In this document: in pieces, positions 1-8,095 of the stretch
Layout: every line of letters begins with the position of its first letter
Numbering within the stretch: position 1 is the stretch's first letter
Origin: Flavobacterium sp. BFFFF2
Lineage (GTDB): Bacteria > Bacteroidota > Bacteroidia > Flavobacteriales > Flavobacteriaceae
DNA: 54,139 bases
Assembly (NCBI GenBank): GCA_002256385.1
Contig: NKJD01000024.1
Coordinates: 1 to 54,139, forward strand
Direction of reading: 5' to 3'
Notes under the pieces: generated by a model
What the model was told of the DNA's origin: nothing
Seen by the model: only the letters and a program-made list of their open reading frames with translations
Database searches by the model: none
Made by a program: the position numbers and the translations under genes

Positions 1-1
1 T

Positions 2-196
2 AAACCGGGCATAAAAATTTATATATTTGACCGCCATGGAAAACTGCTCAAAGAGCTGATTCCATCAAGCCCAGGTTGGGACGGAACCTACAACGGAAAT
101 GCACTCCCTGCATCCGATTACTGGTTCTCCGTGGAATACCCGGATGACTATGGGAATACAAGAACATACCGAAATCACTTTGCACTTAAACGATAA
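2..196 (+). CDS. C-terminal end of a T9SS type B sorting-domain protein (partial)
   Basis: Only the last 64 residues are inside the window; the gene begins to the left. The visible part has the pattern of the gliding-motility-associated C-terminal (CHU_C, type B sorting) domain: a strand ending in IYIFDRHGKLL, a WDGTYNG turn, then ALPASDYWF and a final strand ending in HFALKR before TAA. In Bacteroidota such domains send large secreted or surface proteins through the type IX secretion system. What the mature protein does cannot be told from this fragment. The gldJ gene further along fits a T9SS and gliding organism. Confidence 0.85.
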   Translation, partial: KPGIKIYIFDRHGKLLKELIPSSPGWDGTYNGNALPASDYWFSVEYPDDYGNTRTYRNHFALKR

Positions 197-388
197 ATAA
201 AATAGCGTGTTATTTTTTGATTTTAAATCATTTAAACAATGTAACAACTAAAAAAATAACCATCGCCAATCATTAAGTACAAGTACAAAAACCCCTATTT
301 TATAGGCCGTTTTGCCTTGCTGCGTGCAGCTATTAAAAACTTGTTTTAAAAATTTAAAAAAAATAATTTTTTAAGAACAAAAAAACAG

Positions 389-396
389 TATATTTG
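389..396 (+). promoter_or_regulatory. Bacteroidota -7 box (TATATTTG) upstream of rpmB
   Basis: TATATTTG matches the Bacteroidota sigma -7 consensus TAnnTTTG and lies 38 nt before the rpmB start. No clear TTG appears at the usual -33 distance, only a T-rich run. The 238-nt gap before rpmB shows nothing else convincing. Confidence 0.5.
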
Positions 397-434
397 CACC
401 CTGAATTTTGAATAACGATTTAAAGGATATAACA

Positions 435-671
435 ATGTCAAGAGTTTGTGAACTTACCGGAAAAAGAGCAATGGTAGGGAATAATGTTTCGCATGCAATG
501 AATAAAACGAAACGTAAATTCTCTGTAAACCTGGTAAAAAAACGCTTCTACCTTGCAGAAGAAGACCGATGGATTACGTTGCGAGTAGCAGCATCAACTG
601 TCAAAACGATTAACAAAAAAGGATTGGAAGCGGTTTTAAAACAAGCCAAAGCCGACGGTTTCATTAAATAA
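435..671 (+). CDS. rpmB: 50S ribosomal protein bL28
   Basis: A 78-residue L28 protein of normal length, starting MSRVCELTGKRAMVGNNVSHA, the standard family N-terminus, with the conserved NLVKKRFYL and ITLRVAAST segments. It is a structural protein of the large ribosomal subunit. I chose the ATG at 435 because an in-frame TTG at 408 would add nine residues that the family lacks. It is first in a three-gene unit with rpmG (23-nt gap) and a DUF4295 gene, the order usual in Bacteroidota. Confidence 0.97.
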   Translation: MSRVCELTGKRAMVGNNVSHAMNKTKRKFSVNLVKKRFYLAEEDRWITLRVAASTVKTINKKGLEAVLKQAKADGFIK

Positions 672-694
672 TTGACCCATAAAACGCACGAACG

Positions 695-877
695 ATGGCA
701 AAGAAAGGTAATAGAATTCAAGTAATTCTAGAATGTACCGAGCACAAAGAATCTGGAATGCCCGGAACTTCTCGTTACATCACGAACAAGAATAAAAAAA
801 ATACGCCAGACCGATTGGAATTGAAAAAATTCAACCCAATCTTAAAGCGAATGACTACTCATAAAGAAATTAAATAA
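695..877 (+). CDS. rpmG: 50S ribosomal protein bL33
   Basis: A 60-residue L33 protein starting [18 protein letters not shown], with the typical [21 protein letters not shown] core and the basic C-terminus ending in KEIK. It is a small protein of the large ribosomal subunit. It has one cysteine only, so it is the zinc-free form. It follows rpmB by 23 nt and precedes the DUF4295 gene by 8 nt, so the three are almost certainly cotranscribed. Confidence 0.97.
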   Translation: MAKKGNRIQVILECTEHKESGMPGTSRYITNKNKKNTPDRLELKKFNPILKRMTTHKEIK

Positions 878-885
878 GATAAGCC

Positions 886-1038
886 ATGGCAAAGAAAACG
901 GTAGCAACCCTACAGACCGCCTCTAAGCGATTGACCAAAGCCATCAAAATGGTGAAATCGCCAAAAACAGGAGCATACACCTTCGTTGATAGCATTATGA
1001 CTCCCGAAGAAGTGGATGAGTTTCTTAAAAAGAAATAA
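886..1038 (+). CDS. DUF4295 protein, small basic ribosome-associated protein (bL38-like)
   Basis: A 50-residue, lysine-rich protein starting MAKKTVATLQTASKRLTKAI, with GAYTFVDSIMTPEEVDEFLKKK at the end. This is the DUF4295 family, found in Bacteroidota directly after rpmG. From memory, a Bacteroidota ribosome structure reported an extra large-subunit protein named bL38 that I believe is this family, but that identity needs checking. Gene position, size and charge all fit a ribosomal protein. It ends the rpmB operon and is followed by an intrinsic terminator. Confidence 0.9.
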   Translation: MAKKTVATLQTASKRLTKAIKMVKSPKTGAYTFVDSIMTPEEVDEFLKKK

Positions 1039-1060
1039 TTCCCCCAACAACTAGATATTC

Positions 1061-1097
1061 AAGCTACTTTCCAACGAAAGTGGCTTTTTTATTTTTT
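1061..1097 (+). terminator. Intrinsic terminator of the rpmB operon
   Basis: AAGCTACTTTC at 1061-1071 pairs with GAAAGTGGCTT at 1076-1086 (11 bp, one G-T pair, loop CAAC), followed by a T-rich tail running to the ftsY -7 box. Confidence 0.85.
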
Positions 1098-1104
1098 ACC
1101 TTTG
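1097..1104 (+). promoter_or_regulatory. -7 box (TACCTTTG) upstream of ftsY
   Basis: TACCTTTG fits TAnnTTTG and lies 61 nt before the ftsY ATG. It abuts the T-tail of the rpmB terminator. No TTG is present at the -33 distance. Confidence 0.45.
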
Positions 1105-1165
1105 TGCACGCGTGTTCAACATGAACCCATTGAATGCCTATGATGGGCCTATTTATTTATAGTAT

Positions 1166-2119
1166 ATGAGTTTTTTTAAACGATTATTCTCCTCCGAAAA
1201 AAAAGAGACATTAGACAAAGGTTTGGAAAAATCCAAAACCTCATTCTTCTCTAAATTAACCAAAGCTATTGCTGGAAAATCGAGTGTTGATGATGAAGTA
1301 CTCGATAACCTTGAAGAAATATTGGTATCATCGGATGTGGGCGTTTCCACCACCCTGAAAATTATTCAACGCATTGAAAAACGCGTGTCGCAAGACAAAT
1401 ACGTAGGCACCGACGAATTAAACAAAGTGCTGAGAGAAGAAATTGCTGGTTTGCTTTCGGAAACCCATTCGGGCGAAGCCACAGAATTTAGCGTACCCGC
1501 CAATACCAAACCCTACGTAATTATGGTGGTAGGAGTAAATGGGGTCGGTAAAACAACCACCATTGGCAAGTTAGCCCACCAATTGAAAAAATCGGGGTAC
1601 AAAGTGGTATTAGGGGCTGCCGATACTTTTAGGGCTGCCGCCATCGATCAGTTACAAATTTGGGCCGATCGGGTGCAAGTGCCATTGGTAAAACAACAAA
1701 TGGGAAGTGATCCCGCATCAGTAGCATTTGACACCTTACAAAGTGCTGTTACCCAACAAGCAGATGTAGTCATTATTGACACCGCTGGTCGTTTACACAA
1801 TAAAGTAGGCTTAATGAATGAGCTCACCAAAGTAAAGAGAGTCATGCAAAAAGTGGTTCCTGAAGCACCTCATGAGGTGTTGTTGGTACTTGACGGCTCA
1901 ACTGGTCAGAATGCTTTTGAACAAGCAAGACAGTTTACTGCGGCCACAGAAGTGAATGCCTTAGCAGTTACCAAATTGGACGGCACGGCCAAAGGCGGCG
2001 TGGTGATTGGTATATCTGATGAATTTCAAATTCCTGTTAAATACATTGGCGTTGGTGAAGGAATCGAAGACTTGCAAGTATTTCATAAGTTTGAATTTGT
2101 CGATTCGTTTTTTAATTAA
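1166..2119 (+). CDS. ftsY: Signal recognition particle receptor FtsY
   Basis: A 317-residue SRP receptor GTPase that docks ribosome-SRP complexes at the membrane for co-translational insertion. It is the short form: about 40 basic residues replace the long acidic A domain of E. coli. The N domain is followed by the G domain with P-loop GVNGVGKTTT, the AADTFRAAA insertion-box start, DTAGR, the TKLDGTAKGG motif and the closing GVGEGIEDLQVF. The start at 1166 gives the usual MSFFKRLF amphipathic beginning. It stands alone after the ribosomal operon terminator and has its own candidate promoter. Confidence 0.97.
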   Translation: MSFFKRLFSSEKKETLDKGLEKSKTSFFSKLTKAIAGKSSVDDEVLDNLEEILVSSDVGVSTTLKIIQRIEKRVSQDKYVGTDELNKVLREEIAGLLSETHSGEATEFSVPANTKPYVIMVVGVNGVGKTTTIGKLAHQLKKSGYKVVLGAADTFRAAAIDQLQIWADRVQVPLVKQQMGSDPASVAFDTLQSAVTQQADVVIIDTAGRLHNKVGLMNELTKVKRVMQKVVPEAPHEVLLVLDGSTGQNAFEQARQFTAATEVNALAVTKLDGTAKGGVVIGISDEFQIPVKYIGVGEGIEDLQVFHKFEFVDSFFN

Positions 2120-2151
2120 ATCATTAGTCAAAGCCAAAACCAATTGTTCAG

Positions 2152-2325
2152 ATGAAGACATTTTTAAGATCCCTCTCCCCTCTCAAATTATTAGCTGCTT
2201 TTGTACTGCTCAGTGTGGTCAGCTATTTTATTGAAAAACCCTTACCCAGTTTATTTTTGGGAATGCGTTTAACGGGTTATTTGCTTTTTGTAATGGCCAT
2301 TTATCGGTATTTTAACCGAAAGTAA
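2152..2325 (+). CDS. Small two-helix membrane protein, unknown function
   Basis: A 57-residue reading frame between ftsY (32 nt upstream) and bshC (8 nt downstream). It starts MKTFLRSLSPLKLLAAFVLL and ends AIYRYFNRK. Two hydrophobic stretches, at about residues 12-26 and 36-52, are joined by a short EKPLPSLF linker, and both ends are basic, so both termini probably face the cytoplasm. I do not recognise a family. Its spacing and coding-like composition suggest a real gene of the ftsY-bshC stretch. Confidence 0.6.
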   Translation: MKTFLRSLSPLKLLAAFVLLSVVSYFIEKPLPSLFLGMRLTGYLLFVMAIYRYFNRK

Positions 2326-2333
2326 AGTTGTCA

Positions 2334-3932
2334 ATGACACACACACTCCGTTTGGCTGAAACCCCTTGGGTGAATGGTTTGGTTCGAGATTATTTGAATC
2401 GGAACGAAAAAGTACTTCCATTTATTGATCATTTTCCTGATTGGCCAGCATTTGACAAGCTATGTCAAGAAAAAGCAGCATCATTTCCGATACAACATCG
2501 AAACATTTTAGTGAAACAATTGGAGCTGCAATATGACGCTGTGCAAACAACCGATTTGGTACGCAGCCACATTCAGGCACTCAAAGGACCCAACACATTT
2601 ACGGTAACTACGGGACACCAACTGAATTTATTCACGGGTCCGTTGTACTTTTTTTACAAAATCATTACCACCATTAACCTCGCCAATCAGTTGCAAAAAC
2701 GCCATCCGGCTGCGCGTTTTGTACCCATTTATTGGATGGCAACCGAAGACCATGATTTTGAGGAGATCAATCATTTTAATTATGAAAACCAAGTGTTGCG
2801 TTGGCAACATGAACATAGTCCACAAGCAGTAGGACGGCTTTCAACTCAAGGTTTAGAAGCATTTATTCCTCGCTTGCAGGTGCTTTTGGGCGATAGCGAA
2901 CGTGCACAACAGTTAATTGCATTATTTGAAAAAGCTTATGTCCAATCGGACACTTTGGCAGACGCTACCCGACAATTGGTGAACTATTGGTTTCAAGATG
3001 CCGGTTTGGTGGTCATTGATGCTGATAATAAAGCACTGAAAGCCCTTTTTGCCCCTTATGTTTCGAAAGAATTGCAGGAGCAAGTGAGTTTACACGAAGT
3101 GACCAAAACGATCGATCAATTTGGGTCGTATCCAGTGCAGGTGCAACCACGCGATTTGGGTTTGTTTTATTTGCGCGACGGCTTGCGGGCCCGCATCACC
3201 AAAAAAGACAATCACTTTGAAGTGGTGGACACCCCGTATACCTTTTCGGCTGATGAAATAAATACCGAACTCCAAGAATATCCTGAGCGGTTTAGCCCCA
3301 ATGTGTTATTAAGACCTGTTTATCAGGAAGTGATTTTGCCTAATTTGGCCTACATTGGCGGGGGTGCTGAAATCAGTTATTGGTTGCAATTGAAATCAAC
3401 TTTCAAAGCCTTTGACATTCCCTATCCGATGCCGATTGTGCGAAACTCCGTGTTGTTTTGGTCGGCCCGCGAACAAAATCGATGGATGAGCCATTTTGAT
3501 TTAACAGTGAGCGACCTGACCTTTAATGAAGCCAAACTCAAAGAAAAATTGGTTGAAAAATGGTCGAAAAGCCCCTTGCAATTTGACGATTTGAAACAAC
3601 AATGGCGCATCCAATTTGACCAGCTCAGAGCATGGACCAAGCAGACCGATGCCTCCTTTGAAGGGGCGGTCAATGCCCAAGAAAAAAAGCAACTTAACGG
3701 CCTGGAAAATCTGGAAAAACGATTGCAAAAAGCAGAAATAAAGGCACATCAAGCGCAAATTGCCCAAGTGCTTCAGATTCGCGAAACAATGTATCCGAAT
3801 GGCGTACTGCAAGAACGATACGCCAATATTACCACTTTATACAAAGCGGTTGGACCCAACCTACTCCCCTTATTATTTGACCATATTGATCCATTGGCAG
3901 CACAAGCCGTGGTATTAACCTATCCAGATTAA
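2334..3932 (+). CDS. bshC: Bacillithiol biosynthesis cysteine-adding enzyme BshC
   Basis: A 532-residue protein, the normal BshC length, catalysing the last step of bacillithiol synthesis: adding cysteine to glucosaminyl-malate. Family hallmarks are VTTGHQLNLFTGPLYFFYKIITTI near residue 92, FVPIYWMATEDHDFEEINHF near residue 134, and the late segment NVLLRPVYQEVILPNLAYIGGGAEISYW. A coiled-coil stretch rich in Lys, Glu and Gln lies near residues 435-485. The ATG at 2334 is preferred over a TTG six bases upstream. The ABC ATPase gene follows within 2 nt. The companion genes bshA and bshB are not in this window. Confidence 0.95.
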   Translation: MTHTLRLAETPWVNGLVRDYLNRNEKVLPFIDHFPDWPAFDKLCQEKAASFPIQHRNILVKQLELQYDAVQTTDLVRSHIQALKGPNTFTVTTGHQLNLFTGPLYFFYKIITTINLANQLQKRHPAARFVPIYWMATEDHDFEEINHFNYENQVLRWQHEHSPQAVGRLSTQGLEAFIPRLQVLLGDSERAQQLIALFEKAYVQSDTLADATRQLVNYWFQDAGLVVIDADNKALKALFAPYVSKELQEQVSLHEVTKTIDQFGSYPVQVQPRDLGLFYLRDGLRARITKKDNHFEVVDTPYTFSADEINTELQEYPERFSPNVLLRPVYQEVILPNLAYIGGGAEISYWLQLKSTFKAFDIPYPMPIVRNSVLFWSAREQNRWMSHFDLTVSDLTFNEAKLKEKLVEKWSKSPLQFDDLKQQWRIQFDQLRAWTKQTDASFEGAVNAQEKKQLNGLENLEKRLQKAEIKAHQAQIAQVLQIRETMYPNGVLQERYANITTLYKAVGPNLLPLLFDHIDPLAAQAVVLTYPD

Positions 3933-3934
3933 AT

Positions 3935-4717
3935 TTGGAACCAACCGTTGTTTCCTTAAAAAACGCAAGCCTAGGCTATGCGGGCAAGCCGCCCAAAGTG
4001 TTGGCCGAAGCACTTCATTTTGAATGGAAAAAAGGCGTTTGTTGCGGCATTATTGGCCAAAATGGTGCAGGGAAATCAACCCTCTTGCGGAGCATAACTG
4101 GATTGCAACCTTTGTTGTCTGGCGAACTTTTTTGGGGGCAGCAAGCTTTGCATGAATTGAGCCCTGATGCGCGCGCTATGAAAATGAGCTTGGTGCTTAC
4201 CGAAAAAATCCCACCTAGTTTATTGAGCGTTTTTGAATTGGTGGCCTTGGGCCGTTATCCGCACACCGATTGGATCGGGCAACTAACCGATTTTGACCAT
4301 GAAAAAGTGCAAGAAGCACTCATTCAAACAGAAATACTACATTTATCGGAACGATTATTTGACACGCTCAGCGACGGCCAAAAACAACAAGTACTTATTG
4401 CAAGATCATTGGCGCAAGACACGCCTGTCATCGTGTTGGATGAACCCACCACCCACTTAGATTTGCCTCACAAATTGTTGGTGCTAAAATTGCTCCAAAA
4501 GATTGCCAAGGAACACCAAAAAACCGTTATTTTCTCGACGCACGATGTCGAATGGGCTTTAGACTACTGCGACGAATTGGTGGTCATTACCCCCGAAAAA
4601 TGGCAACATGACTCCACCGAAAATTGCATCAAAAACAACTTGTTAAACGGTTTGTTTACAGATGCAAATATTGCATTTGATAAAGAGACGAGAAGATTTG
4701 TTATTGAAGTAATTTAA
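3935..4717 (+). CDS. ABC transporter ATP-binding protein, FecE/BtuD-like
   Basis: A 260-residue single-domain ABC ATPase of the iron-siderophore/cobalamin importer type. It shows Walker A GQNGAGKST, Q-loop region LVLTEK, signature LSDGQKQQ, Walker B VIVLDEPTTHLDL and switch histidine in STHDVEW. The start is a TTG two bases after the bshC stop; no ATG lies upstream of the first beta strand, so translation is probably coupled to bshC. No permease or binding protein is nearby, so the substrate is unknown and the membrane partner must lie elsewhere. Confidence 0.88.
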   Translation: MEPTVVSLKNASLGYAGKPPKVLAEALHFEWKKGVCCGIIGQNGAGKSTLLRSITGLQPLLSGELFWGQQALHELSPDARAMKMSLVLTEKIPPSLLSVFELVALGRYPHTDWIGQLTDFDHEKVQEALIQTEILHLSERLFDTLSDGQKQQVLIARSLAQDTPVIVLDEPTTHLDLPHKLLVLKLLQKIAKEHQKTVIFSTHDVEWALDYCDELVVITPEKWQHDSTENCIKNNLLNGLFTDANIAFDKETRRFVIEVI

Positions 4718-4731
4718 ACTTTTTTCAATTG

Positions 4732-5040
4732 GCTGCAAAATGGTCTTTTCGCCCCATATTGCTCCTTTTTATTACTCCGTAGCGCTGCTATGCAGTGCAA
4801 AAAAGTTTAAACCCAAATAATGTATTAGAATTTTATTACAAGTAAAAATGACTGCAAATCTGGAAATGTACTCCTTTTTTTTGTCCTCAATGTAGCTTGG
4901 CTACATCTGCGGTAAAAAAAGTCCGTGCACTCCCATCTTTATTGTCCTTTTCCCTTTCATTACAAAGTCCAATACATCATTTGGGTTGCAATCTGGAACA
5001 AAAATCCTCATTTTTCGCTTCAATCAAAAAAGTTTAAACC
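4732..5040. repeat. Three diverged copies of an intergenic hairpin repeat
   Basis: This fills the 326-nt gap between two convergent genes. Copies start near 4732, 4851 and 4984. Each begins with a TGCAAA- or TGCAATCTGG-like box, then a TCC plus T-run box, then (in the first two) a GTAGC/GCTA hairpin, and ends in an A-run with AAGTTTAAACC in copies one and three. The second copy holds a perfect hairpin, ATGTAGC-TTG-GCTACAT, at 4890-4906. No gene is credible here. The hairpins may also serve as terminators. Confidence 0.5.
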
Positions 5041-5043
5041 ACT

Positions 5044-5487
5044 TCATTGCTTAAAGTACTTTCTGGGAATCACCAACATCCCAAAACATTCGCCGTGTTC
5101 TTTGCCTGTGTGCTTGTGGTGCATTTTGTGCGCACGTCGAAGCGCTTTGGCGTAGCGTGAATTGGCAGTTCGGAAGTACTTAAATCGTTGATGAATAAAG
5201 ATGTCATGCACCATAAAATAAGTGAAGCCGTAAGCAAAAATTCCCAAGCCGATGGCTAAGCCATAGATCAAGTAATTTTGTTGCCACAACACAAAAAAGC
5301 CCATACTCACCACGGCATAAAAGATAAAGAAGGCATCATTGCGTTCAAACCACGAATCGTGGTCTTTGCGGTGGTGATCGGCATGTAATTTCCACAAGAA
5401 TCCATGCATAATGTATTTGTGACTAAACCATGCCATGAATTCCATGACACAAAAAGTAGCAAAAAAGGCAATAATTTGAAGGATCAT
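5044..5487 (-). CDS. crtZ: Beta-carotene hydroxylase CrtZ
   Basis: A 147-residue membrane di-iron hydroxylase that adds 3-hydroxyl groups to beta-ionone rings, giving zeaxanthin from beta-carotene. All four histidine clusters of the fatty-acid hydroxylase superfamily are visible: HKYIMH at about 23, HADHH at about 35, HDIFIHQR near 94 and HKMHHKH near 120, separated by hydrophobic helices. It is the last gene of the minus-strand carotenoid group, 232 nt after crtB, with an interspersed palindromic element between. No lycopene cyclase gene is in the window, although CrtZ needs a cyclised substrate. Confidence 0.93.
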   Translation of the reverse strand: MILQIIAFFATFCVMEFMAWFSHKYIMHGFLWKLHADHHRKDHDSWFERNDAFFIFYAVVSMGFFVLWQQNYLIYGLAIGLGIFAYGFTYFMVHDIFIHQRFKYFRTANSRYAKALRRAHKMHHKHTGKEHGECFGMLVIPRKYFKQ

Positions 5488-5629
5488 TTTAGGGGTAAAT
5501 TATAAGGTGAAATAATATACAAATTTCGGGAAATTAATTGGCTTCTTCAAGAATAGAGATCTTTAAATAGGGGCAAAATCTGACGCATTATTGTTTAAAA
5601 ACAGTAGTGCCGTTTGACGAACCAATACC

Positions 5630-5715
5630 GCGTTAGGGCGGCGGCGGAGCTCCTTTTGCGCTTGCAGCGCGAAAGAGCGGGAGACAGAGACCGACCCGCC
5701 GAGGCGGGTAACGCC
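5630..5715. repeat. Interspersed palindromic element between crtB and crtZ
   Basis: A GC-rich block bounded by GCGTTAGGGCG at 5630-5640 and GGGTAACGCCC at 5705-5715. Inside are two stems: ACCCGCC/GGCGGGT at 5694-5709 (7 bp, 2-nt loop) and GCGCT-TGC-AGCGC at 5658-5670. I recall similar GGGCGTTACCC...CTAACGC elements as a common interspersed repeat of flavobacteria. Its composition contrasts sharply with the AT-rich flanks. Confidence 0.65.
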
Positions 5716-5719
5716 CACA

Positions 5720-6559
5720 TTACAGCCCATGTACATGAAAGTTGAAATAACATTTGGCCAACAAGCCCACTTTCTGATAGTCTGGCACACGAATGCGCGT
5801 GTTTTTGAGTTCGCTTGACGGCGTTTTTTTCAATTTCGACAATAGCTTTTTGTAATATACGTAAGCGGTATATACCCCAAAACGGGCCACCAACGGCAAG
5901 GCAGCTATACCCGAGAACCCAGCTTCAAAGTCGGCTTCAATGTCTTGAATAATGGCCAATTTGGCCTGTTCATCGAGCTGATGGAGGTCGGTATTCGGAA
6001 AATAAGTGCGGTGCAAGCCCTCGTGATCGGCTTTTAAGTCGCGTAAAAAGTTGACTTTCTGGAAAGCAGAGCCCAGGCGCATGGCGGGCTGTTTTAATTG
6101 GTCATACAACGCTTGGTCTCCTTGTACAAAAACCTTCAGGCACATGAGGCCCACCACATCGGCTGACCCATAAATATAGTCTTCGTATTCTTGCACACTG
6201 TGGTATTCTTGTTTGTAGAGGTCTTGTTTCATGCTCTTTAAAAAAGCATCGACCAACGTGGTTGGAATGTGATACTGGTGAATGGTTTGTTGAAAGGCAT
6301 TCAATACCGGATTCAGACTGATTTTTTCCTGATAGGCGTGTTGCCAATCGGCTTCGAAACGCGTAAAAAGGCCCTCTTTGTCGTAATCATGAAAGCTATC
6401 GACAATTTCGTCAGCCAAGCGAACGAAACCATAAATATTGTAAATGTCTTGCCGAATGCTTGGAGCCAACATGCGAACGGCTGATGAAAATGAGGTGCTG
6501 TAAGTCTGGGTAAATTCGCGGCTTACGGCTTGTGAAACTTGGTCAAATAATGCTTTCAT
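5720..6559 (-). CDS. crtB: Phytoene synthase CrtB
   Basis: A 279-residue squalene/phytoene synthase family enzyme, condensing two geranylgeranyl diphosphates into phytoene, the first committed carotenoid step. Both Asp-rich Mg-diphosphate motifs are present: DEIVD at residues 50-54 and DLKAD at 174-178, with the flanking RLGSAFQKVNFLRD helix. Length is normal. It starts 29 nt after the crtI stop, so it is cotranscribed with crtI. The last codons run to the edge of a palindromic repeat element. Confidence 0.95.
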   Translation of the reverse strand: MKALFDQVSQAVSREFTQTYSTSFSSAVRMLAPSIRQDIYNIYGFVRLADEIVDSFHDYDKEGLFTRFEADWQHAYQEKISLNPVLNAFQQTIHQYHIPTTLVDAFLKSMKQDLYKQEYHSVQEYEDYIYGSADVVGLMCLKVFVQGDQALYDQLKQPAMRLGSAFQKVNFLRDLKADHEGLHRTYFPNTDLHQLDEQAKLAIIQDIEADFEAGFSGIAALPLVARFGVYTAYVYYKKLLSKLKKTPSSELKNTRIRVPDYQKVGLLAKCYFNFHVHGL

Positions 6560-6588
6560 TGCGTGGCTTATTCCTAAATAATAGTCAA

Positions 6589-8052
6589 TTATATATCGTG
6601 TTTGACGAGCAACTGCGCTGTCAATTTTCCGGAAATTAGTGCGGGCGGAACCCCAGGTCCGGGCACGGTGAGTTGCCCTGTAAAATAGAGTTGCTTTACT
6701 TTTCGGCTGCGCAAATTAGGACGCAAAAAAGCGGTTTGCAACAAGGTGTTGGCCAAGCCATAGGCATTGCCTTTAAAGGCATTGTAAGCCGAAATAAAAT
6801 CGCTGATTCCGAACGATTCTTTAAACAAAATGTTGGTCTTTACTTGCTGATTCGTCAGGTTTTCGAGCCGGGTAATTATTTTTTCAAAATACTGCTCGCG
6901 CAATGCGGGCGTATCGGTCAATCCGGGGGCCAATGGAATCAGAAAGATACCTGCTTCATAACCCGTCGGTGCCGATTCTGGATCGGTTTTTGAAGGGAAA
7001 CTGGCGTAAAATAGCGGATTCTCAGGCCAAGCTGGTTGGTCGTAAATGGCTTCGGCATGCGGGTCAAAAGGTACGTCAAAAAACAAACTGTGGTGTGCCA
7101 CACCCGTCATTTTTTTGTTGAATCCTACATAAAACAACAAGGCTGACGGCGCAAAAATCCGTTTGTCCCAATAGTTTTCGGAATATTGACGGTAAATGGG
7201 ATCCAGCAGCGTTTCGGTGTGCGCGTAATCGGCGCCGCTGATGAGCCTTTCAACAGGCACCATTTGGCCGTTTACATCAATGCCTGCTACTTTTCCTTGG
7301 CGCACGCGAATGCGGCTTACCTCCGCATTGGTTACAAATGTCACGCCCAAATCGCGGGCCAATTGCACCATGCCTCGCACCACTTGAATCATGCCCCCTT
7401 TTGGGTGCCACGTTCCCAAGCCGAAGTCGGCGTAGTTCATGAAATTATAAAACGAAGGCGTTTGCGAGGGTTTGGCGCCCAAAAACAAGACTGGGAATTC
7501 CAATATTTGAATGAGTCTTTGGTCTTTAAAAATGGAACGTACATCGGCAGAAATGTTGCCCAAGAATTGACTGATCTTTCGCATGGTTTGCCAACTAACC
7601 AATTCAAGTGGCGATTCGCCTGGGCGGTACACCAAATCTTTGATGGCGATGTCGTAATTCTCGCGGGCTGCGGCCATAAAAGTGCGCAGGCGTTGGCCAC
7701 TCCCCGCTTCTATGGATTCAAATGTTTTGATGATGGTTTCCAATTGGTCACCAATGGTGATAACTTCATCGGGACCAAAATGCACCTGATAAGCCGGATT
7801 CAGCTTGATGAGTTGGTAATAATCGGATGGCTTTTTGCCAAAATCAGCAAAAAAACGTTCAAACACATCGGGCATCCAATACCAAGTGGGGCCCATGTCA
7901 AAGGAGAATCCGTCTTTTTGGAATTGGCGGGCGCGTCCGCCCAAATCGGCATTTTTTTCGTAAACCGTTACTTCATAGCCATCGCGGGCCAAATAGCTGG
8001 CCGCCGCAAGTGACGAAAATCCGGAACCTAAAATATGTACTGTTTTCTTCAT
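6589..8052 (-). CDS. crtI: Phytoene desaturase CrtI
   Basis: A 487-residue FAD-dependent bacterial-type desaturase that converts phytoene to lycopene. The N-terminus carries the dinucleotide-binding fold, with GSGFSSLAAASYLARDGYEV followed by VYEKN and LGGRAR. The C-terminus has the diagnostic LYFTGQLTVPGPGVPPALISG segment. Length is typical. It lies 43 nt after the CarH-like regulator and 29 nt before crtB, so regulator, crtI and crtB look like one transcript. A long antisense reading frame over this gene is a shadow. Confidence 0.96.
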   Translation of the reverse strand: MKKTVHILGSGFSSLAAASYLARDGYEVTVYEKNADLGGRARQFQKDGFSFDMGPTWYWMPDVFERFFADFGKKPSDYYQLIKLNPAYQVHFGPDEVITIGDQLETIIKTFESIEAGSGQRLRTFMAAARENYDIAIKDLVYRPGESPLELVSWQTMRKISQFLGNISADVRSIFKDQRLIQILEFPVLFLGAKPSQTPSFYNFMNYADFGLGTWHPKGGMIQVVRGMVQLARDLGVTFVTNAEVSRIRVRQGKVAGIDVNGQMVPVERLISGADYAHTETLLDPIYRQYSENYWDKRIFAPSALLFYVGFNKKMTGVAHHSLFFDVPFDPHAEAIYDQPAWPENPLFYASFPSKTDPESAPTGYEAGIFLIPLAPGLTDTPALREQYFEKIITRLENLTNQQVKTNILFKESFGISDFISAYNAFKGNAYGLANTLLQTAFLRPNLRSRKVKQLYFTGQLTVPGPGVPPALISGKLTAQLLVKHDI

Positions 8053-8095
8053 TATGATATGCTATTACTCCAGTTAAAAGAGCAATGATTGGGTC

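Noticed and set aside
4925..5155. 76-residue plus-strand frame overlapping the crtZ end
   Set aside because: It covers repeat DNA and the antisense of crtZ, with no family match.
7186..8013. 275-residue plus-strand open frame
   Set aside because: It is fully antisense to crtI, which has all family motifs; the frame has no recognisable domain.
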